Assembly (NCBI GenBank): GCA_024642045.1
Contig: JAHEBX010000002.1
Span: 1-64,000 of the forward strand
DNA from: Pseudorhodobacter sp.
GTDB taxonomy: Bacteria > Pseudomonadota > Alphaproteobacteria > Rhodobacterales > Rhodobacteraceae
Direction: 5' to 3'
DNA length: 64,000 nt
Under the pieces are notes generated by a model that was given only the letters and a program-made list of their open reading frames with translations, made no database searches and had not been told where the DNA came from. How positions within the stretch are numbered: the first letter of the stretch is position 1; each line of letters begins with the position of its first letter. Position numbers and translations under genes: made by a program. Below, in pieces: positions 36,715 to 46,483 of this stretch.

Positions 36715-38058
36715 CTAGACCGCCGATTGCACCGCGCCCACGATTTCGTCGACAACATGGCGCAGCATGGCCTCATCTTCGCACTCGGCCATCACCCGGA
36801 TCAGGGGTTCGGTGCCCGACTTGCGAATCAAGATACGACCCTTGCCGGCAATCGCCTCGGTCTTTGCCGCGATTACCGCGCGGACGGCTTCGGACTTCAA
36901 CGGCTCTTTTCCCGCAGCGTAGCGCACATTTTTCAGCATTTGCGGCACGGTTTCAAACTGACGGATCAATTCGCTGGCCGCACGGCCCGAACGCGCCATC
37001 TCAGCCAGAAACTGCAAGCCCGCAATCAGGCCGTCGCCCGTGGTCGCATAGTCGGTCATCACGATATGGCCCGACTGCTCGCCGCCCAGATTGAAGCCAC
37101 CACGCCGCATTGCCTCGACGACATATCGGTCACCCACCGCTGTGCGCTCCAAGCGCAGTCCGCGCCCGGTCAGGAACCGTTCCAGCCCAAGGTTTGACAT
37201 CACGGTGGCCACCAGCGTCCCGCCGCGCAGGCGCCCCTCGTCTGCCCAGCGCGCGGCAAGCATCGCCATGATCTGATCGCCGTCCGCAACATGACCGGTT
37301 TCATCCAAGATCATCACGCGATCCGCGTCACCGTCCAGACTGATCCCCACATGTGCGCCATGCGCCACCACGGCCTCGGCGGCGGTCTGAGTATGGGTCG
37401 ATCCGCAGCGTTCGTTGATATTCTTGCCATTGGGCGAAACGCCGATCGGGATCACCTCGGCGCCAAGTTCCCACAGCACTTCGGGTGCGGCCTTATAGGC
37501 GGCACCATTGGCGCAATCGATCACCACCTTGAGCCCATCCAGCCGCAAGCCTTGGGGAAAGGTGGTCTTGGCGTATTCCTCATACCGGCCCAGCGCGTCT
37601 TCGATCCGCTTGGCGCGGCCGATATTTTGTGCCTGTGCCAACTGGATCTCACCTGCCACCGTCGCCTCGATCTCGGTCTCGGCCGCATCCGACAGCTTGA
37701 ACCCATCGGGGCCAAAGAACTTGATGCCGTTGTCCTGATGCGGGTTATGGCTCGCGGAAATCATCACCCCCAGATCAGCGCGCATGCTGCGGGTCAGAAA
37801 ACCGACCGCAGGCGTTGGCACGGGCCCAAGCAAAAGCACGTTCATACCCGTGCTGGTCAGCCCCGCAGTCAATGCGTTTTCCAGCATGTAGCCAGACAGC
37901 CGCGTGTCCTTGCCGATCACCACCCGATGGGCAGTCGAGCCATCGCGGCGGAAATAGCGCCCTGCCGCTGCCCCCAGCTTCAACGCCATCTCAGCGGTCA
38001 TCGGATAGACGTTGGCGGTGCCACGCACCCCGTCAGTGCCAAACAGCTTGCGGGTCAT
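36715..38058 (-). CDS. glmM: Phosphoglucosamine mutase
   Basis: A 447-residue enzyme converting glucosamine-6-P to glucosamine-1-P for peptidoglycan and LPS. Phosphoserine loop [13 protein letters not shown], metal loop DGDADR, sugar loop GGEQSGHI and phosphate-binding [12 protein letters not shown] are all present. The start [16 protein letters not shown] is standard. Overlaps folP by 4 bases, the glmM-folP pairing being common in bacteria. Confidence 0.97.
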   Translation of the reverse strand: MTRKLFGTDGVRGTANVYPMTAEMALKLGAAAGRYFRRDGSTAHRVVIGKDTRLSGYMLENALTAGLTSTGMNVLLLGPVPTPAVGFLTRSMRADLGVMISASHNPHQDNGIKFFGPDGFKLSDAAETEIEATVAGEIQLAQAQNIGRAKRIEDALGRYEEYAKTTFPQGLRLDGLKVVIDCANGAAYKAAPEVLWELGAEVIPIGVSPNGKNINERCGSTHTQTAAEAVVAHGAHVGISLDGDADRVMILDETGHVADGDQIMAMLAARWADEGRLRGGTLVATVMSNLGLERFLTGRGLRLERTAVGDRYVVEAMRRGGFNLGGEQSGHIVMTDYATTGDGLIAGLQFLAEMARSGRAASELIRQFETVPQMLKNVRYAAGKEPLKSEAVRAVIAAKTEAIAGKGRILIRKSGTEPLIRVMAECEDEAMLRHVVDEIVGAVQSAV

Positions 38059-39065
38059 TGTGCCACTCCTGAAGTTGAGGCCTGCCAGAGCGACAGCGCC
38101 TGACGGGTTTCCGCCACGTCATGCACGCGAATCATCTGCATCCCCTGCGCCACACCGGCAAGGGCGACAGCAAGACTGCCGGGCAAACGCTTTTGCGCAT
38201 CGGATTCCGAACTAAGCGTGCCGATAAAGCGCTTGCGTGAGGCGCCCAGCAAAACCGGCACGCCGAGATTGTGAAACAACGACAGGCGCGACAGCAAGGC
38301 CAGATTGTGCTGCAAGGTCTTGCCAAAGCCGATGCCAGGATCAACCGCCAGCCTGTCGCGCGCGATCCCTGCAGCCTCGGCGACAGCCAGACGTTCCGAC
38401 AACGCATCGTAAACGTCGAGCAGCACATCATCGTATTCGGGATCGTCCTGCATCGTTGCAGGCGTCGCAATCGAGTGCATCAGGATCACCGGCGCGCGCA
38501 ACTGAGATGCCACATCTGCCATCTTCGGGTCGAAGCGCAACGCGGTCACATCGTTCAGAATACTCGCCCCCGCCGCAAAGGCTGCCTCTGCAACGCCTGC
38601 CTTGCGCGTGTCGATTGACACCGGAATGTCCAGCCCCGCCGCGCGCAGCGCTGCAATCACGGGTGCGGTACGGGCAATCTCTTCGGGCTGCGCGACCTCG
38701 GCCGCACCTGGCCGTGTGCTTTCGCCCCCGATATCCAGAATGTCAGCCCCTGCCGCCATCACCCGCGCTTGCATCAGCGCGGCCTCGGGCTTCAGAAACA
38801 GCCCACCATCCGAAAAACTGTCAGGCGTCACGTTCAGGATGCCCATGATGCGGACACGGTCCATACTCAGGCCCCCAAAAGCGGGACGCTGCACTGACAG
38901 CCTGTCACGCGTCTCGGCGTCCAGATCGGCCACGGGCACGATGCGGGGCGGTGCATCACGCTCCAGCACTTCAGCGTGGGAAAACCATGCCCAACCACCT
39001 GCCAAGGGCAAAGCCCCGGCAGGGCGCGCAGGGTCATTCATGGCGATGGGGCGAACATAAATCAT
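38055..39065 (-). CDS. folP: Dihydropteroate synthase
   Basis: A 336-residue folate enzyme joining p-aminobenzoate to dihydropterin pyrophosphate. After a ~70-residue N-terminal extension come [38 protein letters not shown] and GASRKRFIG. The ATG at 39065 is kept, but an ATG eight codons later is also possible. It sits between folB and glmM, 45 bases after folB. Confidence 0.95.
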   Translation of the reverse strand: MIYVRPIAMNDPARPAGALPLAGGWAWFSHAEVLERDAPPRIVPVADLDAETRDRLSVQRPAFGGLSMDRVRIMGILNVTPDSFSDGGLFLKPEAALMQARVMAAGADILDIGGESTRPGAAEVAQPEEIARTAPVIAALRAAGLDIPVSIDTRKAGVAEAAFAAGASILNDVTALRFDPKMADVASQLRAPVILMHSIATPATMQDDPEYDDVLLDVYDALSERLAVAEAAGIARDRLAVDPGIGFGKTLQHNLALLSRLSLFHNLGVPVLLGASRKRFIGTLSSESDAQKRLPGSLAVALAGVAQGMQMIRVHDVAETRQALSLWQASTSGVAQ

Positions 39066-39110
39066 CTCTGACAGGTAAATCCATGCGGCTGCTGTCGCAA
39101 GGGGGAAGGT

Positions 39111-40019
39111 TCAGGCCGGAACGACAGGCACGCGGCTTCCCGCTGGCAATGTTACAGGGCCGTGAACCAGCAAGCGATCTGCAGCCAAGACTTCGGCCAG
39201 CCAAAGCGCAAGCGCCACAGGCTCGCGGCTGTGCGGGCCGTCGACCGCGTCCAGCACCAGCTTGGAAGGCGCCCAGACCACCATCTGCCCCCGCTTGATC
39301 GCCCAATCAATCTCGGTCCGGGTCTGCATGACGACGCAGCGCGGGTCGCGTGCGGCCAGAACCCACGCGTTCTGTTCGATGGCCAAAAGATCGACACGGC
39401 GCTGGGTGGGGCGGTGGCCGGTTTGCGGTTGCGCCAGATCCGGCAACCCAACCGTCAGGATCACCGGACGTCCCTCGGCTTGCCAGCCATCCAGTCGCTG
39501 CGCAAGATCCGGCGCCGCAATCGTCGCGTTATCCAGATAAACAAGCAGCGGATGCACCGAGGCTTCCTCGCCATCCTGCCCCAACACCTTGACCGCCATT
39601 TCGGCCCGGCTGCGCACGATCTCGACGCCCAGCTTGAAAGGACCGATGTCCAGCTTTTCGATGCGGACGAACACGCGCATCGCCTGCGGCTCGGTCAAGA
39701 TACGTTCAGCCAGACGCTCGGCCAAGGTTTCAAGCAGGTTCAGGCGCTCGGCTGCAAGCTCGCTGGCGACAGCTTCGGTCAATCGGTCATAAGAAAGAAT
39801 ACGATCGACGTCGTCATTCAGCGGCTGCGGGGCGGGACGCACTTCAACCACGATGTTGAACATCACCCGCTGTTGATGCCCGCGCTCTTTCTGAAACGCG
39901 CCGATATCGACCTCGACAATGTGGTCGCGCAAGGAAATCCGGTCACGGGGGGCTGCCCCGGCAGAGGCAATGGAACGCTCTTCAGGATGGGCAAAGGCAA
40001 GCGTCACGTCGGATGTCAT
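39111..40019 (-). CDS. folB: Dihydroneopterin aldolase with C-terminal kinase-like extension
   Basis: A 302-residue protein; FolB alone is ~120 residues. Residues ~25-140 are the aldolase: GAFQKERGHQQ with the catalytic-region Glu, LSYDRLTEAV with the active-site Tyr, LETLAERLAERIL with the pterin-anchoring Glu, and EKLDIGPFKLGVEI with the catalytic Lys. Residues ~150-302 form a separate domain. Its LLAIEQNAWVLA, MVVWAPSKLVLDA and LALWLAEVLAADRLLV segments resemble the C-terminal half of uridylate/amino-acid-kinase-fold proteins, without their SDS and nucleotide motifs. ATG 40019 follows GAGGGG. Confidence 0.88.
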   Translation of the reverse strand: MTSDVTLAFAHPEERSIASAGAAPRDRISLRDHIVEVDIGAFQKERGHQQRVMFNIVVEVRPAPQPLNDDVDRILSYDRLTEAVASELAAERLNLLETLAERLAERILTEPQAMRVFVRIEKLDIGPFKLGVEIVRSRAEMAVKVLGQDGEEASVHPLLVYLDNATIAAPDLAQRLDGWQAEGRPVILTVGLPDLAQPQTGHRPTQRRVDLLAIEQNAWVLAARDPRCVVMQTRTEIDWAIKRGQMVVWAPSKLVLDAVDGPHSREPVALALWLAEVLAADRLLVHGPVTLPAGSRVPVVPA

Positions 40020-40114
40020 GGGCCCCTCGAGCGGCAATGAGATTGGACGTAGCCTATAGGCTGCGCACCCTAGCCCCTAGTCCGAACCCGACAGGGAACG
40101 CAAGGGCTGCGACT

Positions 40115-40831
40115 CTAGCGCATCCGATAAAACAGATGCGCGCCGATCGACGCGGTTTTGGCAAAACGATGCGACCAACTGGGATTGACCGCCCGCGTGT
40201 GGAAATGCGTGGCCCCTGCGGTAAGCGCGCGCGGTGCGCCATCCATCATCACCCGTGCAATCCGGCCCGCAAGGTCCGCGGCCCCAGGATTGCCCATCAC
40301 GTCGCGATTGCCGTCGCAAGTATAGGAAAACTGACACGCGCCTTTTCCACCCTGCTTGACCACACCACAGATCGAGCGCGGATAGACCCCGCTGTCAACC
40401 CGGTTCAAGATCACTTCGGCCACAGCGAACTGCCCCTTGACGCCTTCGCCGCGCGCCTCGAAATACAAGGCCGTGCGCAGGCAGTCCCATTGGGCATCGC
40501 CCTGCGGCGCGGGCAGGCTCTCAAGCCAGTCTTTCGAGTATTGGACCAGCACCGGATTTTGGGTAGCAGGTTTCACCACGCCATAAGTCGATGTGATGTT
40601 CGAAGCGTTCGCTTTGGTGGCCGTGACCTGCGGGCCCTCCACCAGTTTTTGAATTCGTCCTGCAGGCAATGCGCCCACCGCCTGATGCTCTGCACCAAAC
40701 AGGGTTGCGAACTGACTGCTCATCAACGACGTCGGATCGTTGGAATGGCTCACCGTAACGTCGGCGAAGGCCGCCCCACTTTGGGCAAACATCGCCGCCA
40801 CGGCGAAAGCCCATGCTAGGTGCAAGCGCAT
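40115..40831 (-). CDS. Cell-wall hydrolase, SleB/CwlJ type (Hydrolase_2)
   Basis: A 238-residue secreted protein. The signal peptide MRLHLAWAFAVAAMFAQSGAAFA is cleaved near 23. A ~90-residue linker precedes the domain: CLRTALYFEARGEGVKGQFAVAEVILNRVDSGVYPRSICGVVKQ with the candidate catalytic Glu in EARGE, then CQFSYTCDG and a C-terminal ATHFHTRAVNPSWS. Members cleave peptidoglycan glycan strands; in Rhodobacteraceae the role is probably wall turnover, since there are no spores. The promoter must lie in 40832-41022, which has no gene. Confidence 0.9.
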   Translation of the reverse strand: MRLHLAWAFAVAAMFAQSGAAFADVTVSHSNDPTSLMSSQFATLFGAEHQAVGALPAGRIQKLVEGPQVTATKANASNITSTYGVVKPATQNPVLVQYSKDWLESLPAPQGDAQWDCLRTALYFEARGEGVKGQFAVAEVILNRVDSGVYPRSICGVVKQGGKGACQFSYTCDGNRDVMGNPGAADLAGRIARVMMDGAPRALTAGATHFHTRAVNPSWSHRFAKTASIGAHLFYRMR

Positions 40832-41022
40832 ATCTGATAGCCCCGGTCTATTTCAGCAGCGTTGCGATTAAGAGTCCCCACGCAACAGTCGCTGGGCGTA
40901 GCCAATGAATCCCAATCGGTCTACCCGAGCACCCGATTCGCCCCCGAAAAGTGTAAAAAATGAGCGGAAACCTGCCTACAACTTACAGTAAAGTCTAAAG
41001 ATGTTTCCGTAAATATCTGAAA

Positions 41023-43569
41023 CTAAATAATTAAATTCAAATCATGCAGCGCGAGGTGCGCAGCAGCCAAACGCGCCAAAGGCACGCGATACGGCGAGCA
41101 TGAGACGTAATCAAAGCCAGCCTTGCGGCAAAAGGCAATCGATTCGGGGTTGCCGCCGTGCTCGCCACAGATCGAAACCGTCAGATTTGGTCGCGTTTTG
41201 CGCCCCCGTTCAGCCCCGATCAACAGCAGTTCTCCGACTCCATCGACATCCAGAACGTGAAACGGGTCCTCGGGGAAGACGCCTTGTTGTACATATGTAT
41301 TCATGAATCGGCCCGCGTCGTCGCGTGACAGACCATAGGTCATCTGCGTCAGGTCGTTGGTGCCGAACGACAGAAACGAGGCATGCTGCGCGATGTCGCC
41401 GGCGCGCAAAGCGGCGCGCGGCGTCTCCACCATGACCCCAAGTTTGAAGTCAAAGCCGACGCCGCTCTTGACGCGGACAGAGGCTGCAACCGCGTCAATA
41501 TGGGTCTTGACAAGCTCGACCTCTCGCTTCGCCGAGACCAGCGGGATCATAATTTCGGGCACCACGGGCGTGCCCTTGCGCGCCAGCACCACCGTCGCCT
41601 CAAAAATCGCCTGCGCCTGCATCGCATAGATTTCGGGCAAAACCACGCCAAGCCGCACCCCTCGCATCCCCAACATCGGGTTAAACTCGGCCAAGGCCTC
41701 GGCACGACGCATCACCTCGGACAGAGGACGGTCCAGCGCTTCGGCCAGCTCGCGCAGACCCTCACGGCTGTGCGGCAGAAACTCGTGCAGCGGCGGATCA
41801 AACAACCGGATGCAAACCGGCAGCCCCGCCATGATCTCGAACAGCTGCACAAAGTCAGCCCGTTGCATCGGCAAAAGCCTTGCCAGTGCGGCAGCACGGT
41901 CCGTCGGCGTATCAGCGAAAATCATTTCACGCATCACAACGAGGCGGTCTTCTTCAAAGAACATATGCTCGGTGCGGCACAACCCGATGCCCTGTGCCTC
42001 GAAACTGCGCGCTGTGGCGGCGTCGGCTGGCGTATCGGCATTGGCTCGGATGCCAATATCGCGCACGTTGTCGGCCCAGCCGAGCAGCTTACGAAACGCA
42101 TCATCAAGGGCCGGCGCAAGCATTTCCGCTGCCCCTGACAAGACCTCGCCCATGGTTCCGTCAATCGTGATCAGATCGCCTTCGACAAACACGCGGCCGT
42201 CGGCGGAGATCAAGCGCTTATCCTTGGCGTCAAGTCGCATACCCGAGGCGCCCACCACGCAAGGCACACCCAAGCCGCGGGCGATCACAGCCGCGTGCGA
42301 GGTCACGCCGCCCCGTTCGGTCAGCACGCCCACAGCGGCATGCATGCCACGAATATCCTCGGGCGCCGTTTCGCGCCGCACCATGATGCAGGGCTCGCCG
42401 CGGGCGGCAGAGGCCTGCGCGGCCTGACTGGAAAACACGATACGCCCCACTGCGGCCCCCGGCGAAGCAGCAATGCCCTTGGCGAAGACATCACGGGCGG
42501 CGTTGGTGTTGACTTGGGGATGCAGCAGTTCTGACAGCGCGCGCGGCTCGACCCGCAGCACGGCTTCGTTTTGCGAAATGATGCTGTCTTCTGCCAGAGC
42601 GACTGCAACTTTCAGTCCCGCACGCGCAGACCGCGCCACCTTGACGGCATCTAGCACCGATAGCTTGCTGTCCTCGATCGTGAACTCGATCTGCATTTCC
42701 TCACGCAAGCGCTGGCGACAGGCAGCGCCAAAGGCCACCAGATCTGTGAAAATCTCGGGGGCAAGGTCTTCGAGCGAGGCCCCCCGTTTGTCGCGCGTCA
42801 GGTAGATCGCCTCGTTGTTTTTCAACGCATCACGGCCCTGGCTTTGGCCAAGATAGCGCCCCTTGACCAAGGGTTGGCCGGTAACCGGGTCGATGAACTG
42901 GATCACCCCTGACCCAGAGATACCCTGCCCGATTCCTTGAGCCATTTCCTGCACCACAAGGCCAAGCGCGGCTTCCTCCGGCGCTCCTTTTGCCTGCCGC
43001 AGCAGTCGCGCCGAGGTGCCTTCCCAAGCCCGCGCCATCGACCTTAGCACTTCAGAAAGCTGAGTCTCCGCGCTTTCGGGAAAGGGTTCGTCCATCTCGC
43101 GTTCATAGTGCTGCAAGGCGTCGCGCAAGGCGGAGGCGGAGGCCTGGCTGACTTCGAACATATCGGGGTCAAGGCGGGCCACATGGGTGGCATAGGCCTG
43201 CACAAAGCGCAGATAGAGGGCGTCTGCGGCCTCGGCACCGTGGGTTTTTATCAATGCCTTGTGACGGTTAGCGTTCATGCCGATGTTGAGCACGGTGCCG
43301 GGGCCGCCCCAATCGGGGTTTTCGGGCGAGGGGCGAACCGAGATCAGCGCCGAGGGGCCAAAATGTGCCAAAATCGCTTTTACATCAATGGGATGGCCTG
43401 CCGCGATCGAGCGAACGGTTTGGGCCGGAAGCGCAACGGTTTGAGGAACGGGCAGATCAAGGCGGATCAGGCGCTGCAGACATTTCGCACGCCAGCCATG
43501 ATCGGCCACACGAATGTCTGCCGAGGGTGTTATTTCTGCGAAATCAGAGACTTGTGGAATTTTCTGCAC
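41023..43569 (-). CDS. ppdK: Pyruvate, phosphate dikinase-like enzyme
   Basis: An 848-residue protein if the GTG at 43569 is used (AAAGG 8 bases upstream); an ATG 25 codons earlier is possible but gives a Cys/Pro-rich leader. Phosphohistidine domain: TERGGVTSHAAVIARGLGVPC. PEP/pyruvate domain: GLCRTEHMFF, CIRLFDPPLHEFLP, LSFGTNDLTQMTYGLSRDDAG and SICGEHGGNPESI with catalytic Cys. The N-terminal nucleotide domain is divergent: HGWRAKCLQRL replaces GGKGANL, and SVRPSPENPDWGGPGTV replaces SVRSGA-SMPGMMDT. It may be a PPDK paralogue with changed phosphoryl donor. Confidence 0.82.
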   Translation of the reverse strand: MQKIPQVSDFAEITPSADIRVADHGWRAKCLQRLIRLDLPVPQTVALPAQTVRSIAAGHPIDVKAILAHFGPSALISVRPSPENPDWGGPGTVLNIGMNANRHKALIKTHGAEAADALYLRFVQAYATHVARLDPDMFEVSQASASALRDALQHYEREMDEPFPESAETQLSEVLRSMARAWEGTSARLLRQAKGAPEEAALGLVVQEMAQGIGQGISGSGVIQFIDPVTGQPLVKGRYLGQSQGRDALKNNEAIYLTRDKRGASLEDLAPEIFTDLVAFGAACRQRLREEMQIEFTIEDSKLSVLDAVKVARSARAGLKVAVALAEDSIISQNEAVLRVEPRALSELLHPQVNTNAARDVFAKGIAASPGAAVGRIVFSSQAAQASAARGEPCIMVRRETAPEDIRGMHAAVGVLTERGGVTSHAAVIARGLGVPCVVGASGMRLDAKDKRLISADGRVFVEGDLITIDGTMGEVLSGAAEMLAPALDDAFRKLLGWADNVRDIGIRANADTPADAATARSFEAQGIGLCRTEHMFFEEDRLVVMREMIFADTPTDRAAALARLLPMQRADFVQLFEIMAGLPVCIRLFDPPLHEFLPHSREGLRELAEALDRPLSEVMRRAEALAEFNPMLGMRGVRLGVVLPEIYAMQAQAIFEATVVLARKGTPVVPEIMIPLVSAKREVELVKTHIDAVAASVRVKSGVGFDFKLGVMVETPRAALRAGDIAQHASFLSFGTNDLTQMTYGLSRDDAGRFMNTYVQQGVFPEDPFHVLDVDGVGELLLIGAERGRKTRPNLTVSICGEHGGNPESIAFCRKAGFDYVSCSPYRVPLARLAAAHLALHDLNLII

Positions 43570-43694
43570 TGCGGCACCTTTATTCTGCGCGGGCAGGATA
43601 CACGGCTTGGGGCATGGTGCAAGCGTTGTGGTTAGGCTGTGCATATCGCGTGCTTCTTGCGTGCATACGCGGCGTTTAGACAGGCCATGCCGTT

Positions 43695-43768
43695 GGGGGC
43701 CAGCCCCCAGGCCTCCTTGGCGTGCGCCAAGGAGGCCTCCCCCGGGATATTTGGGCCAGTATGAAAGC
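43695..43768. repeat. Palindromic 3'-end element after glyS
   Basis: Starting directly at the glyS stop on the minus strand, bases 43744-43768 match 23 of 25 with the outer arm of the element after purD (62167-62191). Inside lies a 14-bp hairpin (43709-43722 with 43725-43738) and a smaller one around 43695-43709. The opposite outer arm is missing, so this is a partial copy. Confidence 0.7.
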
Positions 43769-43769
43769 C

Positions 43770-46010
43770 TTAGCCTTCGAGTTTGGTGAGGTCGGCCACG
43801 CCCGAGCAGATGGTCCGGATGCGGTGCAACAGGTTCAGGCGGTTGCGGCGGATGATTTCGTTGTCGCTGTTCACCTGCACGGCGGTAAAGAAGGCGTCGA
43901 TGGGCGCTCGGAGTTTGGCCATTGCCTCCATCGCGGTGGCGAAGTCTTCGGACTTCATCGCGGGTGTGATGGTGGCTTCGGCGGCGTCGAGGGCGGCGAA
44001 CAGAGCGCGTTCCTCGTCGGTTTCGGCGAATTTGATGTCCGCCCCAAAGGAGTATTCGACGCCGTCCTTGGTTTCCGCTTGGGTCAGAATGGTGTTCGCG
44101 CGTTTGAAGCCTGCAAGCAGGTTCGGGCCGTCCTCGGTTTTCAGGAAGGCGGCGAGGGCCTCGGCACGTTTGACCAAGAGGGTAAGGTCGTCGTTACCCG
44201 GCATCGCAAGGCAGGCGTCGATAACGTCGTGACGGATGCCTTGGTCTTTCAGGAAGACTTTGAGGCGGTCGTGGAAGAAGGTGAGGAGGTCGGAGGTGCG
44301 GCTAGAAGGATCCTCGATGGTGGCCCTGATTTGTTCGCTGATCTCGTCGCGGAAATATTGGTAGTGTTCACGAACAGCAGAAAACAAAGCGTTTGCGCGT
44401 GTGGTAAGTGAACCCACCAAATCATTCAGCGTCTGTTCAGAGAACCCAGTTGGGGCACCGTGACTCTCACCGACCGCAATAGTATTCCGCGTCAAAGCTA
44501 ACAGCACCAGTGGGGCCAAATCTGTCCTGACTTTGCCGCCAAGCACCAACCGAATAACCCCTAGCGCTGCCCTGCGCAAAGCAAACGGGTCTTTGCTCCC
44601 CGTGGGTTTCTCGTCAATCGCCCAGAAGCCGGTCAGCGTGTCGATCTTGTCGGCCAGTGCCACGGCGACCGAGACGGGTTCGGTGGGCACGGTGTCGGTG
44701 GGGCCGAGGGGGGAGTAGTGGTCGCGGGCGGCCAGCGCTACGGGTTCGGGAAGACCCGCTTCGCGGGCGTAATACATGCCCATCAGGCCTTGAAGCTCGG
44801 GGAATTCACCGACCATGGCAGAGCGCAGGTCAGCTTTGGCCAAGCGCGCGGCCTGTTCGGCCAAATCGGGATCCGCGCCGACGAGGGGGGCGATTTCACG
44901 GGCAAGGGCCGCGATGCGGGCGATGCGGTCGGATTGGGAGCCGAGTTTGTTGTGGAAGGTGACGGATTTCAGGCCGTCGAGCCATTCGGTCATGCCGGAT
45001 TTGGCCACGCGCAGATCGTTTTCCCAGAAGAATTTCGCATCCGACAGGCGGGCCGACAGCACCTTTTGGTTGCCCGCAAGGATGGTCGCGCCATGATCGA
45101 CGGGGTCGGTATTGGCGACGGTCACAAAGCCTTCGATGCGGCCAGTTTTGGGGTTTTTGACCGAGAAGAACTTCTGATGCTCGCGCATCGAGGTTTGCAA
45201 CACCTCGGGTGGCAGCGACAGAAAGGCGTCGCCAATCCGGCCCATCAGCGGGACGGGCCATTCGACGAGGCCAGCAACCTCAGTCAGCAGTTTGTCGTCA
45301 GGCACAATTTCCATACCAGCTGCAAAGGCAAGGTTTTGCGCGCCTTGCCAGATCGCAGCCTCGCGCTCGGCCGAGTCGAGCACGACTTTGGCGCGCTTGA
45401 GTTTGGTGGCGTAGTCATCAAATGAGGTGACGGCAAAGCGGGCGGGGGCAAGGAAGCGGTGGCCTGCGGTGGTGTTGGACGCCTCGATCCCATCAAGGGT
45501 CAGCGGGACGATCTCGGTTCCGTTGTCACCCGAAAGGATGCAGAGGATCGCGTGCAGCGGGCGGACCCATTTCAGCGAGCCATTGCCCCAGCGCATGGAT
45601 TTAGGCCATGGAAAATTGCGAATTGTGGCCTCGAGCACTTCGGCGATGATCGCAGGGGCAGCACGGCCGGGCTTTTCGATCACGGCGTAAAGGGTTTCGC
45701 CTTTCTTGTCGGCGCGGCGTTCAAGCTGGTCAAGGGTCAGGCCGGTGGCGCGCAGGAAACCTTCGATGGCGGCGGCGGGGGCCGAGGCCGAGGGGCCTTT
45801 GCGCTCTTCACGGACGGGGCGGGATTCGCCACTGAGACCTTCGATCGACAGGGTGAGGCGGCGCGGTGTCGAGAAGGCCCCGACAGAGGCGTAGGTAAGG
45901 CCAGCCTCGACCAGACCGTTGGTGATCAGAGCCTGCAGGTCGGCGCGGGCGCGGGCTTGCATCCGGGCGGGGATTTCCTCGGAGAAGAGTTCGATCAGCA
46001 GGTCGGACAT
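43770..46010 (-). CDS. glyS: Glycine--tRNA ligase beta subunit
   Basis: A 746-residue beta subunit of the tetrameric bacterial GlyRS, carrying tRNA recognition. N-terminus [21 protein letters not shown] is canonical; FPKSMRWG-like NFPWPKSMRWGNG, FSVKNPKTGRIEGFVTVANT and ADKIDTLTGFWAIDEKPTGSKDPFALRRAALG are family landmarks; the C-terminal domain is the anticodon-binding region. The ATG overlaps the stop of the small membrane-protein gene as TAATG. A long internal low-GC patch (about 44340-44520) is still in frame. Confidence 0.97.
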   Translation of the reverse strand: MSDLLIELFSEEIPARMQARARADLQALITNGLVEAGLTYASVGAFSTPRRLTLSIEGLSGESRPVREERKGPSASAPAAAIEGFLRATGLTLDQLERRADKKGETLYAVIEKPGRAAPAIIAEVLEATIRNFPWPKSMRWGNGSLKWVRPLHAILCILSGDNGTEIVPLTLDGIEASNTTAGHRFLAPARFAVTSFDDYATKLKRAKVVLDSAEREAAIWQGAQNLAFAAGMEIVPDDKLLTEVAGLVEWPVPLMGRIGDAFLSLPPEVLQTSMREHQKFFSVKNPKTGRIEGFVTVANTDPVDHGATILAGNQKVLSARLSDAKFFWENDLRVAKSGMTEWLDGLKSVTFHNKLGSQSDRIARIAALAREIAPLVGADPDLAEQAARLAKADLRSAMVGEFPELQGLMGMYYAREAGLPEPVALAARDHYSPLGPTDTVPTEPVSVAVALADKIDTLTGFWAIDEKPTGSKDPFALRRAALGVIRLVLGGKVRTDLAPLVLLALTRNTIAVGESHGAPTGFSEQTLNDLVGSLTTRANALFSAVREHYQYFRDEISEQIRATIEDPSSRTSDLLTFFHDRLKVFLKDQGIRHDVIDACLAMPGNDDLTLLVKRAEALAAFLKTEDGPNLLAGFKRANTILTQAETKDGVEYSFGADIKFAETDEERALFAALDAAEATITPAMKSEDFATAMEAMAKLRAPIDAFFTAVQVNSDNEIIRRNRLNLLHRIRTICSGVADLTKLEG

Positions 46011-46483
46011 TATTGGTCAGCTCCCGGGTGGAGTTGGTGCCACGCATAGGCGCGGCCATCGGGGAAAACCGCAACAACGCGGTCGATTTCGGGGGCGATA
46101 TTGGCTTGGGACAGAAAGGCGATTGCTTCGCCCTTTTCCAAGGCCTCGCCGATTTTCGCGGCATCAAAGCAGCCAAACCACGAAGGGCCGTTAAGGGGGA
46201 CGGCGCCTGTGTAGGTCTGGTACGTCTCTGTCAGCATGGCTTGGGTCATCGGCGTATGGAAGCAGGCCCGAAAGCGCAGGGGGGACGAGTCTGCGTCGAT
46301 GCCCTCGACATTTTCGGCCAGAATCGGTTCTGGCATGCCAGTTTCGAGCAGCGTCAGCTCGATTTCCTTACCCGTTTGGAAAACGGCCTTGGTGTAATAG
46401 GCGTATTCTTGCAGGTAATAGATGGCGGCACCTGCGATGGCGGCGGTGATCACGATAAAGCCTCCGACGATTTTGCCATTCAC
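46010..46483 (-). CDS. DUF6446-like small membrane-anchored protein between glyQ and glyS
   Basis: A 157-residue protein. GTG 46483 forms a GTGA overlap with the glyQ stop and has GAGG 7 bases upstream. One membrane segment (about 3-25, [20 protein letters not shown]) is followed by a soluble domain with two cysteines ([31 protein letters not shown]) and ending [11 protein letters not shown]. Rhodobacterales commonly carry such a gene here; the DUF number is from memory. Function unknown, though coupled translation with both GlyRS subunits is striking. Confidence 0.75.
   Translation of the reverse strand: MNGKIVGGFIVITAAIAGAAIYYLQEYAYYTKAVFQTGKEIELTLLETGMPEPILAENVEGIDADSSPLRFRACFHTPMTQAMLTETYQTYTGAVPLNGPSWFGCFDAAKIGEALEKGEAIAFLSQANIAPEIDRVVAVFPDGRAYAWHQLHPGADQ

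Noticed and set aside
43570-43644. ATG start 25 codons upstream for the PPDK-like gene
   Set aside because: The extra segment (Cys/Pro-rich) looks non-coding, and the GTG at 43569 has an AAAGG at good spacing. Not fully excluded.
44340-44520. Possible foreign insertion in glyS (lower GC patch)
   Set aside because: The frame and the GlyS sequence continue normally across it, and the length is standard.
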